NCBI GenBank assembly: GCA_001598975.1
Contig: BBXU01001530.1
Coordinates: 27,296 to 91,295, forward strand
DNA: 64,000 nucleotides
Direction of reading: 5' to 3'
From: Parachlorella kessleri
Taxonomy: Eukaryota > Chlorophyta > Trebouxiophyceae > Chlorellales > Chlorellaceae
Shown: piece after piece, positions 22,891-33,620 of the stretch
Layout of the letters: each line of letters starts with the position of its first letter
How positions within the stretch are numbered: position 1 is the stretch's first letter
Program-made: the position numbers and the translations under genes
The notes under the pieces: generated by a model
The model's database searches: none
What the model was told of the DNA's origin: nothing
What the model saw: the letters and a program-made list of their open reading frames with translations, nothing else

Positions 22891-25800
22891 CTAGAGGAGG
22901 TGGTGCATGCCGCGAATGAGCATCTCCCGCAGCTGCCAGCGGGGAGGGTGATACTTGCCGTCCTCCCCAACATACCCCTGCTTGTCTTGCACTAGCGCCC
23001 AGTAGTAGTAAACCCTGCATTGAAGGGAAACACCATAAACACACCTTCATGAGTAATGGCCCTCGCATGCTGCGCAGGACTGATGCTGTTCTTCATGCAA
23101 AGCATGAAAAATTGCATCAAAATGTTTTATTAGATATGATAACTCACTGGTTATTTCCTACAAATCATAAAGATATTGGTACTCTTTATCTAATATTTGG
23201 TGCTTTTTCAGGTATAATAGGTACTCTGTTTTCATCAGCTCAGATGACCACCGCAAGGACCTACAAGCACGGCCACGACCGCTGCCCTCCCTCGCTTGTT
23301 TGCATGCTTGTTGGCATGGACTCCGACACAGTCCAAACAGGGCATATGTGGGCAAGCAAGGCAGATGGGAGACGGCAGACCGAATCGGCATGCCAACCCC
23401 CAATTTCAGGTCTGTGTTCAGCTGGATACACCCCTGAGCTCCACTTCGCAACTAAATGAGCCAACTCAAAGGAGACCCACCTCTGGACCTCGTCCGGCGC
23501 CCCATCCACCACGTTGCCGAAGGAATCACGCGTGCAGTTGATCTGCTGGCATGTGAACTGCAATGCAGGCCCAAGCACCCAAGCATGGGGTCCCGTCACC
23601 AAGCCGCCAGCAAAGCAACACATTTGCGGCTGTACCATTTACGATGGCCAAGTCAGGCGTGCCTCTGCGGTTTTGACACTTTCAGACACCCAGCCAGGCG
23701 CTTGCAGGCCGAGGGGGATGTCACATGCCGTGCATGGTCAGGTTGCGCTATGCTAGATTAGACTATCCCGAGCCAGACATGGTCACCCGCCAGTTGCAGG
23801 TGCCGCCTGCCTACACCGCGCCCCCCCTACCTGCACCACCAGAATGGGCTCCTCCTCCAGGAACTTCACATCCACCAGCTCCACATCGCTGGTGTCCAGC
23901 AGTGTTGGGTCGGCGACCAGGCCCTGCGAGGCGCAGGTCCCGACATTCCTATGAGGGCTAGGGCAGCTGCAGGACGCATGCAGGCTGGCGCTTGCTGCCA
24001 GGCTCCACAGCTTAAGGACTTAATATCGCGTGCAAGACAAGCCGACCAGGAGCACACGCTGCAGGGCTGCACGCCATCCCTGGGCACGGGTACCACCAGC
24101 AGCCGTGCCTGAGTCTTAGCGGATGGCCAATTCTCCTCTTGAGACCGGACCTGTTCCCCATCTAAGCAGCCCCTGTGTCATCCCATTCCTCATCGGTCCA
24201 CACACCCCAGACGGTGCACATGCAGCTGCACTGCCCTCCACTCCTGCCTTTGCCCACGAAGCGCCTCAGCACCCAGGAGCACAGGGGCCAGCACACATAA
24301 CCATGGCCGGTACCCACCTGGGCCTTCTGGACCTTGATGATGCCCGTCAGGCGCTCAATCATCTCAGCCGTACAGTGCTCGCGGATGATCTCCTCGTTGC
24401 CCTCCAGGTACGCCTGCAGGCGACAGCCACCAGCATGCACTACCTCACAGGCAGGGCACCATGGTGAGGAGGCAAACACACACGGGATAGGAAGGGTAGC
24501 AAGCTGCTGCTCCTCAGATTGCCCGTCAAGTACAACTGTGGTGTGTAGCTCAGCTGGCAACTGCCATAAAGGCCGTAACGTCACTGGAAGAAAGTGAAAG
24601 GTTAGGGCGACCAAGAGAGAGAGTCCTCAGTAGCTCGTAGTAACTTTGGCAGACAGAAGCGTCGGTTGGGAACAGTCTGAAAGCAACAGCAACAGAGACA
24701 TCCTAAGCCAAACAATCTAGCAGTGTGGATCCCCCCGGCACAGGCCTCCAACCAAGCAAGGTGACACATTTTCGTGGCAGCAAACGGGCCCGGCATGGCA
24801 CTACCCACTTACAATGCGTCTAGGCTACTCGAACCAACACCTCACCCCTACCCTCGCACCACAAAAGATCCCCTAAAACACATCCTCCCCACCTTGCCCA
24901 GCTCACGCCCCGTCACCTTTTCTTTAAAGACCCACCCACACCGCCGCAACGATAACGGCGCAGGGGCACCTAGCAACCACTGCGACAGACTCGCCCCAGG
25001 CGTCTCGCTGGATGCAAGCACATTGGCGTGGACATGCGTCAGGAAGGCTCACCCCTGATGGAAAGCAGCTGCCCCATATACATCCTTTACGGAGCTTTCT
25101 AACAGCCAATGCCAGCACAAACAGCCCATGCCTGCTCACCTTTATGAGAACGCGCACATCGGCCCGCAGGTGCTGCAGGAAGCGCACCATGTCAAAGGCG
25201 GGGTCGCGTGAGCGGATCTCACGCAGCGCACGCGCCTGCTCACTCTCCGCAAACACGCTGTCGGTCATGTCCTGCGCCCAACGGGAGGGAGCGGCACTTG
25301 GCAGGTAATGGTGAGCACAGCAGGCAACAGCTAGGTGTGCAAACCTTCTCGATTGGGGTGTTAGAGGCAGGGAGCACCTCTTTGACAGTATATAATCCTA
25401 GGCAAGGACAAAAATGGGGTCAACATACGCCCATGGACACAGACAACTGTTGTGTATATAAACTGCTTAGCAAGTAAAACCATCAACTCGGCCAGCCATT
25501 CCGTCCTTACGTTTCTAAGGACTGGGCCATTCAACAACCCACCCACTTAGCAAACACTGCAGCAGGGCGCGCTCGTGCAATCTTCCCACCTGTATCCTAT
25601 GGACGAAGGCGGAATCTGACGTCTCCCAGCGCTCGCGAATGTTCTCCGACACATCCTTGCCCTTCTGGTACAGGCGGCTGTCCTTGAGCCCCCGGAAGCG
25701 CTGGAAGAACGGGTGGCTGCCCAACTGCAAGGAAAGCGGGCACCAACGGACCCAAGGCTTGACTCCACAGCAGCTGGGCAACACAGGCAACAACACAAGA

Positions 25801-27340
25801 GGCATAGCAGAGCCGTGCTGCTGGGGAATGCGACCTGCTGAACATGTTATGGAAGGTACTACAAGGAGAGCGTGGGGGCACGCCGATGCACTGGGCACAT
25901 GTTTGCCAGTTACACCGTTGCACCTGCCTCCTAGCAGCACCATGCTTCACAGGATAGTGGGCGTCAGGGAGCCATACCAAAGATAACTCATATGTAAAAG
26001 TGCACAGCCAAGCAGTGTTATAACATCCTCCTCAATTAGTGGCAGCCCAGGGTGCCATTCCCCAAGGAGTTGGCGCCATCAAGTCACGCCTTCCATCCAC
26101 AACGGTAGCTGCCCATGTTCCGTGGCATGCCCACCCTGACATCTGTTCCACATTTGTTCAATCACCGCGTTGCTCCATCGAAATGTCCTGGCCAGCCCTC
26201 CACTAGCTGCTTCGAATCAAATAGGCGGGCCTCAGCCCCTGCCGCGCCCACCGAGTACCCCATAGACACCTTCATCCACCCTGTTGCATGCAAGGCACAG
26301 CTTGGCAAGGCCTCACCTTCTCGCTCATCTCCCGCCACTGCTTCTGGTAGCCGCTCTCGCTGGCGCTGCTGACCATGACCTCGCTGGTCTCTGCCGTCTG
26401 TATATCCCCCGCCTTGGCCGCGCCCCGCAGCGCCGACGTGCTCGGCTCCTCCGGTGACAGCACTGCCCTCACCTCCTTGGCAATGACTGTGGCTGCCTTC
26501 CTCACCCTCTGCCCCAGGCCTGGCCTTCCGGCCGCCTGCTGCTGCGCACCTTGCCGCTGCTCGGTCTGCTGCTCCTGCTGCTGCTGTTGTTGCTGCTGCT
26601 GCTGCTGCGATGAGGCCTCCGTGCCTGCTGCACTCCCCGTGCCCTCTTCATGCTTGTGCTGCGCCTGGGCTTTCATCATTTCAGCCACAGTGTCGCGGGC
26701 TAGCTGCTGTGCGCTGGTCGTAGCCTGGGCAACTTTCTCCCCCAGCGTGGAGGTGGCCTGTCACAGGCAAAGTAACATCAACCTGGATTTGCACCGTGCC
26801 AACTTGCGTGCCAGACCAACAGGGTGAATAGACCCCAATCCTGCGAGCTGCTAGTCACCCAAAAGCCATAGGAGCACAGAGCTGGTTCCCCGCTTTGCCA
26901 GCACAAGCAACAAGTGGTTTGCCCTGAGCTGCCAGCACTCAACACACCTGCGCTGCTTGCTCCCTCATCTGCTTAACTTGGTCAGCCAATTTTGCTGCCT
27001 CAGCTGCCTTGGCTAGGTCCTCCGCAGCAGTTTTTGTCCTGCGGAAAAGGTTTTCACAACACTGGCAAGGCCCGCCTATCGCTGTAAAACGTGAAATAAC
27101 ACCAGGACACTGGTGGGGCGGCCAACACGGCTTGTAAAGACCCTACTTGTCAACAGCCTCTTGGGTCTTCTTCGTCAGCTTGGAGAAGAAGCCAGCATAG
27201 TTCCGGGTTTGGCCAGAGGCGGCAAGGCCCCTTTGCATGACCTGCATTCAAGGCATGTGAGTTGTACCCCGCCATGCTTGGAGAAGCACGGCCAAGCATT
27301 ATTTCCATCCTACCTTCCCGAACCTAGAGGCTGCTGACAT
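22891..27340 (-). CDS. TIM44: Mitochondrial import inner membrane translocase subunit TIM44
   Basis: Peripheral inner-membrane subunit that ties mtHsp70 to the TIM23 channel in the matrix. Ten exons close exactly in phase: 27340-27314, 27241-27147, 27038-26948, 26757-26317, 25724-25590, 25271-25140, 24413-24318, 23923-23831, 23557-23481, 23014-22891, giving 436 residues. Exon 1 is only 9 codons (MSAASRFGK) and with exon 2 ([20 protein letters not shown]) forms an acid-free matrix presequence. The middle is a charged coiled-coil-like region with a Gln run (CTG repeats on the plus strand near 26570-26610). Family motifs: [69 protein letters not shown] and [20 protein letters not shown]. The protein ends [10 protein letters not shown]...PPRWQLREM. 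The last intron carries a mitochondrial DNA fragment. Confidence 0.95.
23103..23238 (+). pseudogene. cox1: NUMT: N-terminal fragment of mitochondrial cox1
   Basis: AT-rich island inside the last intron of TIM44, antisense to that gene. From the ATG at 23136 it translates [20 protein letters not shown], then [13 protein letters not shown], the diagnostic start of cytochrome c oxidase subunit 1 ([19 protein letters not shown]). Similarity stops at about 23235, after which GC-rich nuclear sequence resumes. The AT-rich DNA before the ATG (from about 23103) may be mitochondrial leader or spacer. It is a fragment of about 33 codons, too short to be functional. Trp is read from TGG. Confidence 0.9.
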
Positions 27341-28969
27341 CGCAGCTGAGCTTTACCCCAAAACCCAAGCTTCGGTTACTAAGAGACGGGTGGGTTGCAA
27401 CCTTGTCCCACCGGTCACTGATACCAACAACAGTTGATCTATGTCGTTGTTCCGCTGCACGTTGGCAATTAAGTGGGTAGCTTTCCTTCCCCGGTTCGGC
27501 GCCTCGCAGGACAATGACACACTGTACTGCCGAGGCGCTGAGACTTCACTAGGGGAAGTAGATTACTTGCAAGGACTTGTTGCCAATAAATGGCGTGCAA
27601 GTGGCAGTGAGAAGAATCCTGCGAAGTATCCATTGATAATTGCTTAGGAGCTCCACAGCCTCAGCCTGAGTCAGGAGGCAAAACCACACCAGACACCGCT
27701 ACCCCTCTCACTCCCGTGACCAGTGCAGCTGCACTAAGGTATGAGGTGCTCCTGCAGAGCACGGAGGCACCAAAGCTAAACTGCAATAGCCTCCCTGCCA
27801 ACCTCATGCACCTCTGAAAAGGTTGTTTCTAGCCTTTTATGTGACCATAACTGTGACACAACAAATCACCAGCGTTTGTCGTCTCACTTGCCAAAAGTGC
27901 AAAGCTTCTCGAAAGTGGTGTGTTCTACCCTGTTGCGAAGGCTCGAGAAGCCAAGGGATGCGACTGTGACAGAGGGGCCAGTGTTGTCGCCAGCCAGCCG
28001 AGGCGCCCAACCCCGAGCATCTTGGTGGATGGGACAAGCACCATGCAGCCTAGTGCCACTGAGCCAGTTCTTTGGGCTGCCTAAGCAGCTGGTCTGGCCG
28101 CTACGTAGCCACGCATGACACTTCCTGAGGAACATTGAAGGGTAAAGGGAGGGGCAGGGCAGGGGGCCTTTTAAGCACCTGCCAGTTATAGCTTAACTGG
28201 AAGTTGAAGCTTTGCAGTGAATAACACACCTTAGACAACAGGACCCTTGTTATGTAGAGACTTTAGCTGCAGAGGCCACCATCTTACCATGCAAACCAGC
28301 TGCCATGACCTTTCCAATAGCGCCGCCAACAGCGCAAAGAATATTGAGGCTGGTTGAAGCTGAAGTGGTGGGCCGTACATGTTTGAGGTTGGTTGACAAA
28401 TTGCGCTCAAGCGCTCGCCAGATCTGTTTGGCGGATCTTCGGAGGCTACCACCATCAAAGCTACCACCGCACGTATGGCGGCACGAAGCTTTTGAAGCTA
28501 CCACCGTCCAAACTCTTCATACAGTGGCGGTGTACGAGCGCAGCGCTTGTTCTCGAGGGGTTGCAGCGCGCACGGCAGGAAGTGTCTCAGAGCTTCTCCC
28601 TTCCCCAGCCCGCAGAAGGCCAACTTAGCGGTCAGCAGTTTCCAGCTTCTTGTTGGTGAGCCTGGAGTCTGATGAGTCTGCTGTTGGTGGTTTGATGGTG
28701 CGGTCCACGTTTTGACACCTTCTAACACTACGACTTGCCTGTGCCGTGCAGGACTTCATAGTAGTCGCGGTCAAGACGGCCAAGCTTGCATCTGCCGTCA
28801 TGTGCTATACAAGAAACCAGGTGGGCGTGTAGCTGATCGTCATTGTGGCGGGCCCCCTGCCTTCCAGCTGCTGTGGCAGGCCTTACCTTGTGGCATATGA
28901 CTTTCCTATTGCGTTGTAGTTCCATGGCAGGCAGGAACAAGCTTCCTAACTCCCACCTTGTTGCGTGCC
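27341..28969. other. Intergenic region between TIM44 and ankyrin gene 1
   Basis: Holds the TIM44 promoter. Short direct repeats of gctaccacc occur at about 28440-28510. A candidate small exon at 28752-28820 (acceptor ccgtgcag, open frame DFIVVAVKTAKLASAVMCYT, donor gtgggc) would be in phase with the acceptor at 28975 of the following ankyrin gene, but no start upstream of it was resolved. No other gene recognised. Confidence 0.4.
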
Positions 28970-29947
28970 ATGCAGGCCCGGGCGCCGTTACCGTCGCCTG
29001 TCCTCAACCCCCAAGACGTCAAGGCCCGGCCGCTCCACCGCGCTGCGCAGCGAGGCCTGGCCACTTTTGTCAGCTCTCTTTTGGTCACAGGCAACGCAGA
29101 CCCCAACGCTACCGACAGCCGAGGTTGCACACCCCTCCACTGGGCCGCGCAGGCTGGGCAGGCAGCGTGCATTACGCAGCTTGTAGCAGCCAGGGCCGAC
29201 CCTAACGCTGCCAATGCTCAGCTTGCGACGCCGCTGCACACTGCGGCAGAGCATGGACATGCAGCGGCCATTGACGCGCTGGTCGCAGCGGGGGCAGCAG
29301 TGGAGGCGAGGGACTGCACCGGCCGCACGCCGCTCTGGGCGGCAGCGCACAGCGGGCACCTGCCAGCAGTGTGTGCACTGCTCTCTGCCGGGGCAGCCGT
29401 GCAGGCAAGAGACAGTGAGCATCACTGGAGCGTGCTTCACGCAGCTGTCAGCCAGGGCCACGCAGAAGTTGCAGAACAGCTACTGGCGGCAGGGGCAGAC
29501 CCGGAGGCTTTGTCATGCTGCTGCCTTTACCAGCCCAGCTCGCCCTGCTTGGCAACGAGCTCGATGGAGGGCTCAGAACGTAGCGTGGTTCATTTGCCCG
29601 CTGCAGAAGGCAGCTCGCCCAAGGTAGGTAGCAAGTGTTGGTGCGAGGCAGGAGGGTGTCAGGGGCCATTGTGTGCTACTGTGGCGGTTGTGGACGCGTG
29701 TACCATTTCCATCTAACCTGGGGTGGATAGAGGGAGGAATGGGCTGCAGCGGGGCGACTTCCTCGCCATTTTGTGTTAAGTGCCCTAACCCTGTCTGCCT
29801 CGCTCATGGATGCAGGTATCCCAAAGGATCTGCCTAGGAAGGGAGGATACTGCACAGCTTGAAGGCTCAGCTGAGCTGTGCAGCTCTAAACGCAAGGCAC
29901 TTTGGGCTCTGGAGGAGCCAGAAGTCAAGAAAGCATGCTGGGTGTGA
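28970..29947 (+). CDS. Small ankyrin-repeat protein, tandem copy 1
   Basis: Two exons in phase, 28970-29623 and 29816-29947, give about 261 residues. Six ankyrin-type repeats follow each other: ARPLHRAAQRG, GCTPLHWAAQAGQ, LATPLHTAAEHGH, GRTPLWAAAHSGH, a fifth with WSVLHAAVSQGH and loop consensus such as ADPNA, then a Ser-rich stretch. The second exon adds a 43-residue tail ending EEPEVKKACWV. The ATG at 28970 is the first in frame. A strong acceptor (gtgccatgcag) overlaps it, so an upstream exon is possible. Closely related to the gene at 32207. Function unknown; ankyrin repeats imply protein binding. Confidence 0.8.
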
Positions 29948-30810
29948 GGCTTTTGCAGGAGACTATCTGTTTGTTATGTAGAAGTAGCCCTGCTTCCAGG
30001 CAGAGGGATGAACAAATGACACTCAAGTTTGGCGGGGGTTTATGTATGGGTTCTATTTCTTTACATATTCACTTAAAGTGCTAGCCCGCTTACCAAGGGC
30101 CATCGGACGTTACTATGTACACTTTGCGTCTGGTTCAGTGAACCCAAAGTTTGTCGTGTCTTACTGTGCCTTTTTGGCAGTCTGTTCCCTTTCTTTCTGG
30201 TCGGCAGGCTATGGACGTCACTGCTGCTGTCTGCATGACGACACTGTTCTTATTGTGCTCTTGGACATACATTACTACCATGATCCTGAAGGTGATGGGT
30301 GTGCAGCAGTTCTTTTCTGATTGAGCTAAGCTGACCTATGCTAGTGACCTGCTGTGACGCGCCACAAAACCCCGGATCTGTACTAGGTTTCATGGGGGCG
30401 TGCTTTGACCTTAGGTGTTCTCAGGCATTTCTTATTTGTCTTTGCCAGTTGTGCCTTGAGGGTCGGCTGAAACCTGCTCTACGATCGTGTTGTGCTGTGT
30501 GATTGCACTTCATCATGCAGGGGTGTACATTGATACTTCGTTCATGTAGGCTTAGCCCACATTCAGTTTGACAGTCTTCAAACAGCGGCGGAGGCTTCGG
30601 CCCGCCACCAAAGCCAGGGCTGATGCACATCTTCGCCGCTGCTGGCACACCGGGGTTTTTATTGCACAGCCGCTGCCCTGGACGCATTGTCATAACAGAC
30701 AGCTTTCCTAGTTCAGCACTCAGGCAAGACTCGGGCACATTCTGCATCCAGCCCTGTCAGTTAGCTCAACTATCACTCCTTGTACGCACTACCTGCCACC
30801 CATGCTAACA
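29948..30810. other. Intergenic region ending in a dispersed repeat
   Basis: Probable 3' UTR of ankyrin gene 1 followed by non-coding DNA. The last ~90 bp (30718-30810) are a copy of the dispersed repeat. No coding exon was recognised. Confidence 0.45.
30718..30810 (+). repeat. Dispersed ~90-bp repeat, copy 2
   Basis: Same repeat as at 21128 and 45598. Shared blocks: attctgcatccagccctg at the start and cactacctgccacccatgct at the end. Its centre (tcagttagctcaactatcac) has diverged. It abuts the expansin remnant. Confidence 0.65.
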
Positions 30811-31260
30811 GACAGCTTTACAGACAAACCTAGGCTAGCTGCCTGTCTATACTTTGGAGCCATCCATATCCAGCAAACCGCCATCGGCCCAGTACACTTT
30901 CTCCACATCCTGCAGCAAGTCCAAGAGCATGGGCAGGCCGTGCCCCGACCGAACAGCACATATGGTCGGGTCTGGCGTGTGGTCTGCCCTGCACCTGGAT
31001 CTGACATCAACTGAGCCGGGCTGCTACACAATGAAGGCAGCAAAGAGTGGCGATGGGCAGAGGAGCCATTGCAGAAATTCCACAACCCTACAAGGTGGCG
31101 CGAACCATAGCAGGTTGTTGTGAGGTGCTGGGATCCCCTGGAGGAGTGCTACTGGTCTTTTACAAGCAGGGGTCACCCTGGAGAGATGCTTGGGTGCAAT
31201 GACATGTTTCATGCAGTACCGCTGCTCCAGTTGGGTTGCAGGAGCCATTTGGCGGCAGCC
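30811..31260 (-). pseudogene. Degenerate 5' remnant of an expansin gene
   Basis: Similar in order and orientation to the 5' half of the expansin gene at 36594-36100. The upstream region (ccctggagagatgct and catagcagg phrases near 31105-31190) matches 36625-36710. The start context gagccattgcag recurs, with ATG at 31069. Intron 2/exon 3 sequence (tgtggtctgc-ctgcacctgga) matches at 30978-31005 and near 36195. After MAPLPIATLCCLHCV a stop follows, and exon 1 coding sequence, exon 2 and everything downstream of exon 3 are missing. It cannot encode an expansin. Confidence 0.75.
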
Positions 31261-32206
31261 AGCTCCATCAAATCAAGGCACAAAGCCTGAAGTCACCTGC
31301 GCCAGTCAGGCAAACTGTGCTAGTGGTGGCGAACAGTGCGTACAGAGGAGAATTAGGTGTCCAGCAGTCTCGGCCTAACAGCGTACCACCACCTGAGCAT
31401 GCTGCGTAAGTCCCGCAAGTGGTTAGGTGTGAACTGTTCCAACAGGGCTGGATACATTTATGCTTCGGGGCTTGGCTGAGTTCTGACCTTGGGGGTCTCT
31501 TCTGTTATATTGCATACAACAGCCAGTAAATCTCTTGCCACTCTTGCTTGCCAGCCGCAGGGTGTGTGTGGTGGTGGTGGTGGAAGTGGGGGTGGGGGGG
31601 GTCTTAGAAGCACCTGAAGCGTCCAAGCATAAGCTGCCGTGGCATGCGGCCATTTTTGTGTTATACTCGAATTTGCCAGCTTTGCGCCTGGCCTGCGCGC
31701 TAATTTGTAAATCCTTGGCGCCGCCTGTGCGAGGCTTTCACAACAACTGCAATCTTCTTCGCTCTTTTCTAACAGAACCTACCTGGTTTCCTTCGAGCAT
31801 ACTTTGTTTTTCACTTTTTCACACTTCCTTCAGGCTCAACGGTTCCTTCAACCTCCGACACGCCGAGGTGAGGCATCTTGTTGACTTTACGAGTTAAGGT
31901 TCTGATCATGGTCTACGTATACTCGTTACCTGCGAGTGTGCCTTTACTTGATGACGGCCTTGCCAGCTTCCCACCCACGTTGGCAGGCCATGTCGTAGTT
32001 GTTGGTTTTGCTGGCGCAAGCCCTTTTCTCAGGAGGCTGCCTTAACCAAATCTGTCGCAGAAAGAAGCTTGTGACGGAAGAGTGAGCTTGAGGGGGCTGC
32101 AGGCCACCCCAGTGTTTGTTGGGTTGGTTTGTTTCGCTCAACCTCCAACAGTCGAGCTTGTGGCCCTGAATGCTGACGTGGGTCACCAACTGTGCTTGCA
32201 GGGAAG
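31261..32206. other. Intergenic region upstream of ankyrin gene 2
   Basis: Contains a GT/GGT-rich simple repeat at about 31560-31602 and a pyrimidine-rich tract near 31750-31840 that may mark a promoter or leader. No recognised exon. Confidence 0.4.
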
Positions 32207-32957
32207 ATGTATACAGTTGACCCTACTGACAGCAAAGCCAGGCCCCTTCATCGGGCAGCGCAGCGTGGCTTGGAAACCTTTGTTTCTTCCCTCCTTGCAA
32301 CCGGGTGCAATCCCAACGCTATTGACAGCCATAATAACACCGCGCTCCACTGGGCAGCGCAGGCAGGCCAGACATCCTGCGTCAGACGTCTAGTGGCCGC
32401 CAGGGCCGACCCCAGTGCAGCCAACGCGCAGCTTGCCACACCACTTCACTTTGCGGCTGAATTCGGCCATGCAGCGGCCATTGACGCGCTGGTCGCAGCG
32501 GGGGCAGAAGTGGAGGCAACGGACTGCACCGGTCGCACGCCGCTGTGGGCAGCTGCCAATGCTGGGAACTTGGCAGCAGTCAGAGCCCTGCTGGCAGTTG
32601 GGGCGGATTCCACAGCCAGGGACAGCGAGCACGAGTCTAGCGTTGTGCAAGCTGCAACGAGCGCGGGCCATGTAGCAGTGGTGAAGGAGCTCCTTGCTGC
32701 TGACCCTGAGACTTTAAATAACAGCACGATGAGCCAACCATCAGAGTGGGCCCCACAGTGCAAGCCTGTGGCGACACTGCATGCAAGGTATGTAGCACAG
32801 CAAGTCTGCTCTCTATCAGTAGGAGCAGGGCTAGGGTAGCGCGCCCATCGTGGCAGGACAGGACTCGCCTTTGTGCTTCCCAGCTGCCAACACGGCCCTT
32901 GGACTTTCATGAGCGCATTTCAGTAACTTGCATTGTATTTACCTGCCCTGCAGTTGA
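32207..32957 (+). CDS. Small ankyrin-repeat protein, tandem copy 2
   Basis: Paralogue of the gene at 28970. Main exon 32207-32787 from ATG (MYTVDPTDSKARPLHRAAQR). Repeats: NTALHWAAQAGQ, LATPLHFAAEFGH, GRTPLWAAANAGN and a degenerate SSVVQAATSAGH. A stretch coding AAIDALVAAGA is identical to copy 1 at base level around 29256 and 32469. The donor at 32787 corresponds to that of copy 1, but joining to the acceptor at 32953 gives a stop one codon later (32955-32957). The 43-residue tail of copy 1 is therefore lost. If the intron is retained the frame stops at 32839. Ends with LLAADPETLNNST before a short Ser/Pro stretch. Function unknown. Confidence 0.75.
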
Positions 32958-33620
32958 GGCACACAATGACAGCACAAGGCCAGGCACGGTCTTATATCCG
33001 GAAGACCTGGCACCTGCTGGACCTGGGTGCTATCTATGCAATGATGTCGTAGGGTCCGTCAGGCAACAAATGATTCATTGGATTGGCAGTAGTGGGATTG
33101 TGGGCAGGAATCTCGGTCACTAAGAGTACACTATATCTTGTGGGGAAGCTGTCCTGGGGTTACAGCAATGAATGAAACATGCAATGAATGCGTACATAGA
33201 TGCTTCCAGATACTCCTCCAGATCAATGTACTTTTTCCAAGTTTTGTCAGTGCTGTCAGGAGCTGCTTTATTGTGCAGCCATTTGTCTTCGTCACTGTGG
33301 AGCCAGCTTGCGAAAGTGTATCTAGACTTTGTTTGTATATGGTATGGGCGTTAAGTGATTGGTGCTATCCTGGCTGACAGAAACATCCCTTGCCATGACT
33401 CCTAATCGTCGCTTGGTCTGTTTCATGATGGAAATGCACGTGACATGAAGGGTGTATTGTTTTACATGTGCCTTCGCAAAGTCACTCCACGTGGCATTGC
33501 AACTTTGGTTGAAGCCTACATACACTCGACATGCACCAGGTGCAAATACAAAACCCGCAACTGGGAAGCAATTTGGATAGTTGGGCAGTTGAATTAGACT
33601 GTGCGGGCCCTTGTAGCCCA
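32958..33620. other. Convergent intergenic region, no gene seen
   Basis: Between the 3' ends of ankyrin gene 2 and the expansin gene. An open frame from the ankyrin 3' side reaches 33120 in another phase, but nothing recognisable is encoded. Presumably the two 3' UTRs. Confidence 0.45.

Noticed and set aside
23049..23459. 136-residue plus-strand ORF containing the cox1 sequence as a live gene
   Set aside because: Only about 33 codons match COX1, the rest is TIM44 intron and GC-rich, and COX1 is far longer. Treated as a NUMT.
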